A stretch of DNA of 64,000 nt from Ferrithrix thermotolerans DSM 19514 (GTDB lineage: Bacteria; Actinomycetota; Acidimicrobiia; Acidimicrobiales; Ilumatobacteraceae). The first letter of the stretch is position 1, and each line of letters opens with the position of its first letter. Positions 48,679 through 56,872 of this stretch are shown here, in pieces. The notes below the pieces were generated by a model, which worked only from the letters and a program-made list of their open reading frames with translations, searched no databases and was not told the DNA's origin. The translations under genes were made by a program, and so were the position numbers. The stretch is from positions 1 to 64,000 of the forward strand of contig CAMASN010000010.1 of NCBI GenBank assembly GCA_945861025.1, given 5' to 3'.

Positions 48679-50112
48679 GTGCGTTACGACACGGTGATTA
48701 TTGGTGCTGGTTCGGCTGGCGCTGTGTTGGCTTCGCGGCTGTCGCAGTCGGCCGCGCATCACGTGCTGCTGCTTGAGGCTGGCCCCGATCACCGCAGCGC
48801 GCAGACGCCAGCGTCTATCGCCGGCAACTCGTTTCTCGACGCCCTCGCCGAGCCGGGTCGCATGTATCCGAACCTTGTTGCTCAGCGAACCGAGGCCGGG
48901 GCTGAGAGCGTGTATCGACGCGGTCGGGGCATCGGTGGGTCGTCGGCGGTGAACGCGATGATCGCCATGTGGGGCGTGCCCGACGACTACGACCGGTGGC
49001 AGCGCGATCTGGGTTGCGAAGGTTGGTCGTGGGCCGATGTGGCGCCGGTGTTTGGTCGTCTCACGGCGATGCTGAGCCAGCCATCTCGCGCCGAGTGGGG
49101 AAGTGTCGATACGGCGTTGGTCGAGGCGGCGCAGTTGCTTGGTCACAGCGCCTGCGACGACTATTTGCTGCCCGGGGCGCTTGGCGTTGGACCAGCGTGG
49201 CTCACGCGGATCAATGGTCGACGGGTGTCTACCAACGATGCCTATCTCGAAGCCGCGCGTGAACGCGCGAACCTCACTATTCGCGGCAACGCATTAGTAG
49301 ATCGTGTGCTGCTCCAGGGTTCCCGTGCGGTTGGTGTTCGCCTGGCTGACGGAGAGATGATCGATGCGGGCGAAGTCATCGTGTGCGCCGGAGCCATTCA
49401 TTCGCCTGCTGTGTTGCTGCGAAGCGGCGTGCAACTTTCGGGCATTGGTCGCGGGCTCAAAGACCACGCATCGGCCAGCGTCACGCTGCAGCTTCACGAC
49501 CACTCCCGGGCATCGTCTAACGATCTTGCGTTAGCTACATTGCTGCGTTGGTCATCATCCGGCGGCGTCGCCGATCTGCAGTTGCTTCCTGTGAACCATT
49601 TGGGTGCCGCACCCGAGGCGGCGGGCTTCGGAGTTCTGATGGCGGCGGTCATGTCGGTGCACTCCGAGGGTTCTGTGTCGTTGCGCAGCGATGACCCAGC
49701 AGATGATCCGGTGGTTCGGTTCAACATGCTTGCCAACGAACGCGACCGGTCGCATCTACGCGAGGCCGTTCGGCACATGGCTGCACTCGTCGACACCGAG
49801 CCATTCCGGCGCATCTCATCGGCGGCCTACATTGACAACATCGGCACTCGTCTCGAGGCGTTACCTCACGACGACGCAGCGTTCGATCATTGGATGATGC
49901 AACATGTGGCCGACTACGTGCACGCCAGCTCGAGCTGCCGCATGGGTGCGGCCAGCGACGACCTTGCAGTGGTCGATGTCGATTGCGCGGTGCATCATCA
50001 CCAAGGGTTGCGCGTGTGCGATGCCAGCGTGTTTCCCGACCTGCCTCGCGGCAACACGCATCTTCCTGCGGTGATGATGGCCGAGCGTTTGGCTGAACGC
50101 CTCGGGGTGTAG
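48679..50112 (+). CDS. GMC-family FAD-dependent alcohol oxidoreductase
   Basis: 477-residue flavoprotein of the glucose-methanol-choline family. The FAD-binding motif is VIIGAGSAGAVLASRL with LLLEAGP, the second signature is RGRGIGGSSAVNAM, and the C-terminal active-site region has ASSSCRMGAAS and GNTHLPAVMMAERLA. Somewhat shorter than choline dehydrogenases. It starts with GTG, 3 nt after the SDR, and acts probably on the same pathway. Confidence 0.9.
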   Translation: MRYDTVIIGAGSAGAVLASRLSQSAAHHVLLLEAGPDHRSAQTPASIAGNSFLDALAEPGRMYPNLVAQRTEAGAESVYRRGRGIGGSSAVNAMIAMWGVPDDYDRWQRDLGCEGWSWADVAPVFGRLTAMLSQPSRAEWGSVDTALVEAAQLLGHSACDDYLLPGALGVGPAWLTRINGRRVSTNDAYLEAARERANLTIRGNALVDRVLLQGSRAVGVRLADGEMIDAGEVIVCAGAIHSPAVLLRSGVQLSGIGRGLKDHASASVTLQLHDHSRASSNDLALATLLRWSSSGGVADLQLLPVNHLGAAPEAAGFGVLMAAVMSVHSEGSVSLRSDDPADDPVVRFNMLANERDRSHLREAVRHMAALVDTEPFRRISSAAYIDNIGTRLEALPHDDAAFDHWMMQHVADYVHASSSCRMGAASDDLAVVDVDCAVHHHQGLRVCDASVFPDLPRGNTHLPAVMMAERLAERLGV

Positions 50113-50141
50113 GCCGATGAGCGACGGCTGATTACTCGCGC

Positions 50142-51017
50142 TTAGTGTTGAGCTTTTTCGGCGATCGGGAAGATCGGCGGGTCGTTGTCGGCAAGCGCGG
50201 TAGCAACGGCCTCGGCGCGTTCAGTTTCGGTGTAAGGAACGAACCCCTCGGCGGCATCGAGCACCAGTGGCAGCAGCGACAGATCGCCGGGGCTGCAAAA
50301 GGCGTGTACGCCAGGGTGCGAGAGCGCGAAACGAATGCCGTGGCGAATTCCCTCGGGTGTTGTCTGTGGTTCGTACCACGTTCCGTGCGTTCGCTTCTGC
50401 TCACCCCATGGCTGCTTGGCCGCGGCTTTGATCACCATCACGCCAACGTCTCGCGCCGCACACTCGGCGAGCAGCGCCAGCACGTTGTCGCGGTAGACAG
50501 GGTCGGCGTAGATACGTGGGTATAGCGGGAACATCACGGTGTCGAGATCCCATCGGCGCAACGCCTCGAGATGGGCCACGGGTGCCCCGAGATCGTGTCC
50601 GGTGATGCCCACAAATCGGAACAAGCCCTCGTCGCGCATTGACAACATCGACTCGATCGCGGCGACCCGACTGTCGAGCACGTCGAGGCCGGTCACGCCA
50701 TGAGCTTGGTAGAGATCGAACGAGTCGCACCCGAGTTTCGCGAGTGATGCCTCAAGTTGTGAGCGCACGCCATCGGGGTGGCTGCGGGCGGTCTTCTCGC
50801 CGATGAACAGTTGATTGCGCAGCGCGCCGATTGTGGGCCCGGCGACGGTCTCGGCCAGACCGTACGTGGGTGCAACGTCGATGTGGTTCACGCCGCGGGC
50901 AACCGCTATGCGCACTGCTGCATCGGCCTGTTCGGGGGTGCTGTCCCAAAACGTGGCGCCACCTAAAATGGCAACGCTGCTGTGGTGTTCGGTGCGGCCA
51001 AGCCGACGAGTCTGCAT
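50142..51017 (-). CDS. Aldo/keto reductase
   Basis: 291-residue NADPH-dependent oxidoreductase with the AKR tetrad Asp47, Tyr52 (DVAPTYG), Lys75 (IGEKTA) and His106 (YQAHGV). The C-terminal part is shorter than in most AKRs and resembles the ferredoxin-less AKR-like group. TAGAGT (minus, 51029-51024) lies 6 nt upstream of the ATG, a leaderless arrangement. It is convergent with the GMC oxidoreductase. Substrate is unknown. Confidence 0.9.
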   Translation of the reverse strand: MQTRRLGRTEHHSSVAILGGATFWDSTPEQADAAVRIAVARGVNHIDVAPTYGLAETVAGPTIGALRNQLFIGEKTARSHPDGVRSQLEASLAKLGCDSFDLYQAHGVTGLDVLDSRVAAIESMLSMRDEGLFRFVGITGHDLGAPVAHLEALRRWDLDTVMFPLYPRIYADPVYRDNVLALLAECAARDVGVMVIKAAAKQPWGEQKRTHGTWYEPQTTPEGIRHGIRFALSHPGVHAFCSPGDLSLLPLVLDAAEGFVPYTETERAEAVATALADNDPPIFPIAEKAQH

Positions 51018-51023
51018 GGGCGA

Positions 51024-51029
51024 ACTCTA
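51024..51029 (-). promoter_or_regulatory. -10 box of the aldo/keto reductase gene (leaderless)
   Basis: TAGAGT on the minus strand, 6 nt before the ATG at 51017; no ribosome-binding site between. Confidence 0.5.
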
Positions 51030-51076
51030 AGGGATCGATACTCGCTGCATCGGATGGCAGGTGCTAGTTATTGGGG

Positions 51077-52006
51077 ATGACGTATTCAAAGGGCCTGCAC
51101 GAACTTGGCGACGGATGCTTTGCCTATCTGCAACCCGATGGCGGGTGGGGGTGGAGCAATGCCGGCCTCGTCGTTGGTGACGGCGCGTCGCTGTTGGTCG
51201 ACACGTTGTTCGATCTCAAGCTCACCGCAGAGATGCTTCAGTCAATGTCGCGAGTGGTGGGCGCTGCACCGATTGGCACGTTGGTCAACACTCACGCCAA
51301 CGGCGACCACTGCTATGGCAACCAACTGGTGCATGGTGCCGAGATCATCGCGAGCGAACGCGCTGCGCATGAGATGACCGAAGTGCCGCCGTCGATGTTG
51401 GCAGCGCTCAACAAAGCGCCCGGCGAAGTTGGCGAGTTGTTCCGTGGGTTCTTCGGAGAATTCGATTTCGAAGGCATTGAGTACACGTTGCCGACGCGTA
51501 CCTTCGAAGGTCGGCTCGACATCGAGGTTGGCGGCCGAGTGATCGAACTCATCGAGGTTGGTCCGGCGCACACCGCAGGCGATGTCATCGCCTATGTGCC
51601 CGATGCCAAGACCGTGTACACCGGCGACATCTTGTTCATTGGTGGCACCCCCATTGTTTGGGCGGGCCCGCTGACCAATTGGATCAATGCGTGCGACTTG
51701 ATGTTGGGCATGGATATTGAGACCGTCGTGCCAGGGCATGGTCCGCTCACCGACAAGCGCGGCATTACACGCGTGCGTGACTACCTGGCGTACGTTCAGA
51801 CCGAAGCCACCGATCGCTTTCATGCGGGTTTGGATGCATGGGACGCTGCGCGCGATATTTCGCTCAACGGGTTCGAGGGCTGGGGTGAGTTTGGTCGCAT
51901 CAGCGTGAACGTAGACACCGTCTATCGATCATTGAATCCGAACCACGAGACGCCTAACGTTATTGAGCAGTTCAAGCGGATGGCAGCGTTTGAGGCTCAT
52001 CCGTAG
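51077..52006 (+). CDS. Metallo-beta-lactamase-fold hydrolase
   Basis: 309-residue MBL-superfamily enzyme. The metal-binding motif is NTHANGDHCYGN (His73, Asp77, His78), then GPAHTAGDV, the TGDILFIGG aspartate and the last His in VVPGHGPL. Position three of the usual HxHxDH motif is Asn, a variant seen in several MBL subfamilies. The ATG at 51077 follows TAGTTA by 6 nt. The 3' end overlaps the convergent SURF1 gene by 35 bp. Confidence 0.88.
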   Translation: MTYSKGLHELGDGCFAYLQPDGGWGWSNAGLVVGDGASLLVDTLFDLKLTAEMLQSMSRVVGAAPIGTLVNTHANGDHCYGNQLVHGAEIIASERAAHEMTEVPPSMLAALNKAPGEVGELFRGFFGEFDFEGIEYTLPTRTFEGRLDIEVGGRVIELIEVGPAHTAGDVIAYVPDAKTVYTGDILFIGGTPIVWAGPLTNWINACDLMLGMDIETVVPGHGPLTDKRGITRVRDYLAYVQTEATDRFHAGLDAWDAARDISLNGFEGWGEFGRISVNVDTVYRSLNPNHETPNVIEQFKRMAAFEAHP

Positions 52007-52745
52007 CTGCTTGGGCGAGTGCCTGACGCGCTGACTTTGCCGAGCGCCGCACGGCGAACACCCATCCGGCAATCGCGCACAGCGAGAAGAATAACCATTG
52101 CCCGGTGTACGACACGTGCGGGGGACCGCTGCCGAGATTGGGTGGCGGAACCGGAACTGGCGGCGATGGCGATGCCGGCTTTGTCGCAATGAGATCTATG
52201 TATATCGGCGCGATCGTTTGGTCAATGCGCTCGGCGATAAACGCAAGATCTACGCGCCTCACTTCGTTGTTGCTGGCGCTCTGGTCGTCGGTTAGCTCGC
52301 CGGTCCGACGGATCTGCGATGTTCGTGCGGTGCCCCCAACAACAATGGTTCCGGTGGGCGCCGCGGGCACCTGGATGCCGTCGGGAACGAAGCCGCGGTT
52401 GACGATGATGATCGGGCCGTTGTTGATTTGGAACGGCGTCAAGATGTTGATGCCGTTGAAGCCGTTTTGGGTGCGGTTGAGCTGGCGCAGTTCGCCGGTG
52501 GTGACATACGAACCTGAGGCGGTGACCACGTACCACTCGATGTCGGCAGCGGGTGTGTTTGCGCTGAGCAACAGAGCGAGTTCTTCGGGCTCGGCGGCCA
52601 GGCGGCCCTTGACGGTCTCGACGAACGCATCGTGCGCGATGTGCTTGTCCCACTGCCAGCGAGCGAGAAAGAGCATGCCGACAACGGAGCAGAGAACAAC
52701 TACGTGAAGCAGCAGCCATTTGGGCCGTAACAGAAAGCGATACAT
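51972..52745 (-). CDS. SURF1-family cytochrome oxidase biogenesis protein
   Basis: 257-residue membrane protein assisting haem a insertion or assembly of cytochrome c oxidase. Topology is typical: one N-terminal helix (about 10-28) followed by LARWQWDKH, a large external domain with IIVNRGFVP, and a C-terminal helix (about 214-232, SYTGQWLFFSLCAIAGWVF). A Pro-rich stretch (about 192-206) precedes the last helix. No oxidase genes are nearby. Its end overlaps the convergent MBL gene. Confidence 0.9.
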   Translation of the reverse strand: MYRFLLRPKWLLLHVVVLCSVVGMLFLARWQWDKHIAHDAFVETVKGRLAAEPEELALLLSANTPAADIEWYVVTASGSYVTTGELRQLNRTQNGFNGINILTPFQINNGPIIIVNRGFVPDGIQVPAAPTGTIVVGGTARTSQIRRTGELTDDQSASNNEVRRVDLAFIAERIDQTIAPIYIDLIATKPASPSPPVPVPPPNLGSGPPHVSYTGQWLFFSLCAIAGWVFAVRRSAKSARQALAQAATDEPQTLPSA

Positions 52746-52764
52746 GTACTCCTGACCGTATCGG

Positions 52765-53583
52765 TCAGCTACGCGCCCACAACATTTCTGTGGGCGATTG
52801 GGTGTTCAACAACAGTTCGGCAGGGGAGTGCTTTTCGATGTGCCCGATGAGCCCTCGATAGAGCTGAAACCCGCACAACTGCTGGAGGTCGGGGCTGAAC
52901 TGCCGAACCAGATCGAGCGGGATGCCGAGCTGCTGGTTCTCTTGTTGGCGAACCCATCCGGCGCAGTAGTTCATCGCAACGCCCCAGCGGCGTTGGCTGG
53001 TGGCGTTGGCCCCACCCCCGTGCCACAGTGAGCCGTGCCAGATGAGCACACTGCCCTTGCGCATCTCAGCGGCAATCGACTGTTGCTCCACGCCATACGG
53101 CGGCGAGTGATCGGCTTTGTGCGAACCAGGGATGATGCGCGTTGCCCCGTTTGCCTCAGTGAAATCAGTGAGCGCCCACATGCTGTTGGCGATGGTGGCG
53201 AGGTGAGGTTTAGGTAGGGGCAGCAACTGATCGTCGGCGTGAATGGGCTGGGCCGTTTCTCCGGGGCCGATGGAGATCGACGACAGGCTGCTGATGAGGC
53301 AGCCATCGCCCAACACGTTGCGCATGACAGCGAGCACAACTGGGTGCACTGGGATCTGCTCGTAGAGGCGACCCAACGCGAGCAGGTTGTAGATGCGCCA
53401 CGTTTGGAAGCCTTCGAATCCGTTGGTGGCGGGAACGATGTTGCGTTCGCGCTCGAGTCGGGTGAGGTCGGACACGAGTTTGTCGGCTAGGTCGGTTGAG
53501 AAAGCGTTCTCGATGATGGTGTAACCATCGGCCTCGACACGGTTGAGGTGGTCGCGGATCAACATCTCGTCTGTACCTGTCAT
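52765..53583 (-). CDS. Phytanoyl-CoA dioxygenase (PhyH) family protein
   Basis: 272-residue Fe(II)/2-oxoglutarate oxygenase. Iron ligands are His115 and Asp117 (PIHADDQLL) and a distal His in WHGSLWHGGG (His188 most likely); the 2-oxoglutarate Arg lies shortly after, in SQRRWGVAMNY. The N-terminal YTIIENAFS is common to PhyH proteins. Natural substrate unknown. TAGCGT (minus, 53597-53592) is 8 nt upstream of the ATG. Confidence 0.87.
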   Translation of the reverse strand: MTGTDEMLIRDHLNRVEADGYTIIENAFSTDLADKLVSDLTRLERERNIVPATNGFEGFQTWRIYNLLALGRLYEQIPVHPVVLAVMRNVLGDGCLISSLSSISIGPGETAQPIHADDQLLPLPKPHLATIANSMWALTDFTEANGATRIIPGSHKADHSPPYGVEQQSIAAEMRKGSVLIWHGSLWHGGGANATSQRRWGVAMNYCAGWVRQQENQQLGIPLDLVRQFSPDLQQLCGFQLYRGLIGHIEKHSPAELLLNTQSPTEMLWARS

Positions 53584-53591
53584 GGCTGAGG

Positions 53592-53601
53592 ACGCTACCG
53601 T
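53592..53601. promoter_or_regulatory. Overlapping divergent -10 boxes
   Basis: TAGCGT on the minus strand (53597-53592) serves the PhyH gene and TACCGT on the plus strand (53596-53601) serves the kinase gene; both share T596-A597. Each is 8 nt from its start codon, and only 26 bp separate the start codons. Confidence 0.55.
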
Positions 53602-53609
53602 GCCGGAGT

Positions 53610-54659
53610 GTGGGACCTGAGCAAGTAACTGGTGAGTGGCTATCGACGCTGTTCGATGTCACGGTAGTAATCGCTGACACTCAACGCATTGGCGACGGAC
53701 TCGTGGGCATGAACCTGCGTCTGACACTTACCGGCCCCGATGGTTCGTTGCCCGACTCGGTACCGCGCAGCGTGGTGGTCAAGCTGCCATCACCCGACGA
53801 AACCAGCCGGGCAACAGGTATGGCGCTGCGTAACTACGAGCGCGAGGTGAAGTTCTATAACGAGGTCGCACCCACTGTCGACATTCGCGTGCCGCGCTGC
53901 TATCACGCCGAATGGGATGCCGACACCGGCGACTTTGTCATCGTTCTCGAAGACCTCGCGCCGGCGTCGCAGGGCAACCAGATCACTGGCTGTTCGGTCA
54001 ACCATGCGCGCACTTCGGTGCTCGAACTCGCCCGCTTGCATGGTCCGCGTTGGGGCGACCCGGCGCTCAGCGACATCGAGTGGCTCAGCCGCCGCACCAC
54101 CGCCGACGACACAGCGATGTTGGTTGGCATGTGGGGCATTTTGTTCCCAGGGTTCATGGCAACCTATGGCAAGTATCTGACCGAGGAGGCCACCGATCTA
54201 GTGCAGCGTTTCGGCGCGATGCTGGCCGACTGGATCGACAAGCGTGATAGCCCGCTCACGGTGACCCACGGCGACTACCGACTCGACAACCTGATGTATG
54301 CCACTCCCGAGGGTGGCTCGCCGATCGCCACGGTCGATTGGCAGTCCCCTGGCCATGGCGCGGCCCTGGCCGACGTGTCGTATTTCCTCGGTGCCGGGCC
54401 GCAGCCCGAAGATCGTCGTGAGATCGAAAAGGGTCTCGTTGCCGAGTATGTCGAGGCGTTGCGCTGCGACTACAACATCGAGATCGACCACGATTGGGCG
54501 TGGCTGCAGTATCGCCGCGAGGCCTTCGCCGGCGTCGTGATGGCGGTTGTCGCGTCACAAATCGTTGGCGGCACCGAACGCAGTGAGGCGATGTTTGCAG
54601 CGATGGCCACTCGCCATTTGCAGCATGCGCTCGACCTCGACAGCGAGTCGCTGATCTGA
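53610..54659 (+). CDS. Aminoglycoside-phosphotransferase-fold kinase
   Basis: 349-residue APH/ecdysteroid-kinase-like protein. The nucleotide-binding Lys lies in VVVKLPSP, the catalytic loop is THGDYRLDNLMY, and the metal-binding Asp in ATVDWQSPGHG. Such kinases phosphorylate small molecules; in actinobacteria they often accompany acyl-CoA metabolism genes. There is no evidence for antibiotic resistance. It starts with GTG at 53610. Confidence 0.86.
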   Translation: MGPEQVTGEWLSTLFDVTVVIADTQRIGDGLVGMNLRLTLTGPDGSLPDSVPRSVVVKLPSPDETSRATGMALRNYEREVKFYNEVAPTVDIRVPRCYHAEWDADTGDFVIVLEDLAPASQGNQITGCSVNHARTSVLELARLHGPRWGDPALSDIEWLSRRTTADDTAMLVGMWGILFPGFMATYGKYLTEEATDLVQRFGAMLADWIDKRDSPLTVTHGDYRLDNLMYATPEGGSPIATVDWQSPGHGAALADVSYFLGAGPQPEDRREIEKGLVAEYVEALRCDYNIEIDHDWAWLQYRREAFAGVVMAVVASQIVGGTERSEAMFAAMATRHLQHALDLDSESLI

Positions 54660-54689
54660 CATGGATGGGCACATCATTGGGTGGTTGAG

Positions 54690-55175
54690 ATGACCAACGA
54701 ACTGCCTGACTTTCATATTCCCCACGCCGACAAAATCGAGTGGATGATCGAGACCTCTGGCTGGGCGCTTGAACCAGTGGCGGCCAGAGCCGACACCGAT
54801 CCGCTGACTCCCGGGTACTGCTACACCATTGGTCTGCCGGCGCTCACCGGCTTTGCCGAAGTTGTCATCTTTGGGCTCACCCCAGTGGCGGCCACTGGGC
54901 TCCTCACGATGGTGGTCGATCTACTCAAGGGCGGCACCGAGGTGCCGTTTGGTGTCGAGTTGCTCGGCCTGCTCGACAACGATCTGCGCTGCCAGTTTTT
55001 GCCCGTAGATGCGGTTACGAACGCGCAGCTCTTTGGCACAGCGCACGCTTGGTATCGAGGCAAGCCTTTTGAGATCGTGCAACTGCTGTGGCCCGATCGG
55101 TTTGGTTTCTTACCTACCGAGCCACAGTTCGCGCATCAACTACGTCTAGCCCAACCTGTGATTGGCGTGCTCTAA
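54690..55175 (+). CDS. DUF4262-type protein
   Basis: About 161 residues resembling DUF4262 proteins: TPGYCYTIGLPALTGFAEVVIFGL near the N-terminus is the family hallmark, and AHAWYRGKPFEIVQLLWPD follows towards the C-terminus. The function of the family is not known to me. The ATG at 54690 is used; an in-frame GTG three codons earlier (54681) is equally possible. Its last four bases overlap the convergent P450. Confidence 0.8.
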   Translation: MTNELPDFHIPHADKIEWMIETSGWALEPVAARADTDPLTPGYCYTIGLPALTGFAEVVIFGLTPVAATGLLTMVVDLLKGGTEVPFGVELLGLLDNDLRCQFLPVDAVTNAQLFGTAHAWYRGKPFEIVQLLWPDRFGFLPTEPQFAHQLRLAQPVIGVL

Positions 55176-56404
55176 CTCGATCGGCCTGGCAAGCGCACAG
55201 GAATGCTGCGCGGCCCGCGTACTTGGCCGGCAGCCCATGTGACTGCGCTGGGGTCAGCGAGTTCGAAATCGGGGAAACGCTTCACCCATTCTTCGACGGC
55301 GACTCGTAGCTCCATGCGGGCGAGGTTCGAGCCGAGGCATCGGTGAATGCCCAAGCCGAACGCAGCGTGGCGGTTCTCTTCGCGATCGATGATGACTTCG
55401 TCGGCGCGATCGAAGAACTCAGGGTCTCGGTTTGCTGCTGGGAAAGGAAGTAACACCCAATCGCCTTCCTTCATCGGACAGCCGGCGATCTCGACATCTT
55501 GAGCAACCAAGCGTGCCATCGTGACGGGTGCGTAGGCGCGAAGCATTTCTTCGATTGCGAATGGCATCAAGTCGGGCTCGGCGGCAAGGCGCTTGAGATC
55601 TTCGGGATTGTGGGCGAGGTGCCACAGCGCCGAGCCAATGGCTGACCACGTGGTGTCGATGCCAGCGACGAGGATGAGCAGCATGGTGCCGCGAACGTGT
55701 TCGTGCATCAGGTTGTTGCCATCGAGTTCGGCTTCGAGCAAGAAGGTGGTGAGATCGTCGCGTGGGTTGGCCACGTGATCGGCGATCTGATTGTCGAAGT
55801 ACGCATCGAGCGCTTGCCCTTCGACAAGACGCTCGTCGTCGTCCTCGGTGGCGGTGATGCCTTCCTCAAGGATGAGGTGGATCACATGACGGAAGTAATC
55901 GGCATCTTCAGTTGGGAAGCCGAGCATCTTGGCGATGACGCGCAACGGAATGTGCTGGGCGTACTCGACAGCGGCATCGACGATGTCTTTGCCCTCGAGC
56001 GCATCGAGCAGGTCGTTGCAGAGTTGCCGAGTGAATGGCTCGAGCGCGTCGACCTTGCGTGGAGCGAACGCGGGCAACAGCAAACGCCGCGCCATTGCAT
56101 GGAACGGCGGATCAGATGTGATGGGGGGAGCGACACCGATAGGCGCTGGGAGATCCAAGGGCCCGGGGCGCACCTCGCTGACGACAACGGCTCGCGATGT
56201 GAAGTTGTCGGTGTCATAGGCAATTGCCGACACGTGCTCGTGAGTTACGGGAAGCCATGTACCGCCGTAGCGATCGCTGTGTGCGATGGGGCAGGTGGCG
56301 CGAAGTTCGTCCCAGATGGGAAACGGGTTGTTGACCCACGTTGGGTCGGTGTGATCGAAGTCGGTGGCGAAATCGGTGACGGGAGGGTGACGATTGACTG
56401 TCAT
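55172..56404 (-). CDS. Cytochrome P450
   Basis: Soluble class I monooxygenase of 410 residues. Haem-binding Cys356 lies in FGLGIHRCLGSN, the I-helix oxygen-activating motif is AGIDTT (247-252), and the ExxR of helix K is Glu286-Arg289 in IEEMLRAYAPV. The partner ferredoxin gene is immediately upstream, 4 bp from the P450 start codon, so electrons come through it and an unlinked reductase. Substrate unknown; this branch often hydroxylates terpenes, steroids or fatty acids. Confidence 0.95.
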   Translation of the reverse strand: MTVNRHPPVTDFATDFDHTDPTWVNNPFPIWDELRATCPIAHSDRYGGTWLPVTHEHVSAIAYDTDNFTSRAVVVSEVRPGPLDLPAPIGVAPPITSDPPFHAMARRLLLPAFAPRKVDALEPFTRQLCNDLLDALEGKDIVDAAVEYAQHIPLRVIAKMLGFPTEDADYFRHVIHLILEEGITATEDDDERLVEGQALDAYFDNQIADHVANPRDDLTTFLLEAELDGNNLMHEHVRGTMLLILVAGIDTTWSAIGSALWHLAHNPEDLKRLAAEPDLMPFAIEEMLRAYAPVTMARLVAQDVEIAGCPMKEGDWVLLPFPAANRDPEFFDRADEVIIDREENRHAAFGLGIHRCLGSNLARMELRVAVEEWVKRFPDFELADPSAVTWAAGQVRGPRSIPVRLPGRSS

Positions 56405-56408
56405 TGGA

Positions 56409-56603
56409 TTACTCGCTGATGGTGATTGCGTACTCGGGGCAGTTGGCCACGGCGAGGCGTGCCTTGTGTTCGAGGCCTTCGGGCACGTTGCCGTCGTTGA
56501 GCTCTACGGCGTTGCCGAGATCATCGACATCGAACAACTCGGGGGCCAATGAATAACAACGGTTATGGCCTTGGCACTTTTCTGCATCGACATGAACGCG
56601 CAT
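56409..56603 (-). CDS. P450-associated [3Fe-4S]-type ferredoxin
   Basis: 64-residue ferredoxin. The ligand pattern is Cys10-x2-His13-x2-Cys16 and Cys55-Pro, in which the second cluster cysteine is replaced by His, typical of small actinobacterial ferredoxins dedicated to P450s. It is the first gene of the ferredoxin-P450 pair. GGGAGAACC lies just before its ATG (AGGGAGA about 5 nt upstream). Confidence 0.93.
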   Translation of the reverse strand: MRVHVDAEKCQGHNRCYSLAPELFDVDDLGNAVELNDGNVPEGLEHKARLAVANCPEYAITISE

Positions 56604-56642
56604 GGGTTCTCCCTCTTTCTTGGTTGAGATTAGCCCACAGTC

Positions 56643-56843
56643 TCAGCGATGTTCTACGGAGCGCAGTTCATTCAGTTCGCTCGCAAGTTCGTCGAGTGAT
56701 CGTCGCTCGCCACGCAGCAGAGCGGCGGCACGAGTGTCGGTGAAAGCGGCTGCGGCGACCAATTCGGGCCACTGCGCGCCGGGGCGATCGAGCACCTTGC
56801 GCAGTGCGGTGCTGAGTGCGCCGATGGGGTCGGAGTCGAACAA
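56643..56843 (-). CDS. Small helical protein of unknown function, start uncertain
   Basis: At least 66 residues from a TTG at 56843 (FDSDPIGALSTALRKVLD onward). The frame stays open about 18 codons upstream without ATG or GTG and reads IAVLNKRDVEALLGL, which continues the same composition, so the true start may be a CTG or a rare ATC preceded by GAGGAG. It overlaps or abuts the stop of the saccharopine-dehydrogenase-like gene, suggesting translational coupling. Codon use matches neighbours (mostly G or C in third position). No family recognised. Confidence 0.6.
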   Translation of the reverse strand: MFDSDPIGALSTALRKVLDRPGAQWPELVAAAAFTDTRAAALLRGERRSLDELASELNELRSVEHR

Positions 56844-56872
56844 GCCCAGCAGGGCTTCGACATCGCGTTTGT

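Noticed and set aside
51972-52006. 35-bp overlap between the MBL-fold and SURF1 genes as a sign of a sequencing error
   Set aside because: Both proteins end naturally without disrupting conserved domains; short tail-to-tail overlaps are frequent in compact genomes.
53610-54659. Aminoglycoside resistance gene
   Set aside because: Only the general APH kinase fold is shared. The sequence and the metabolic context resemble small-molecule or ecdysteroid-kinase-like proteins, and no mobile element is near.
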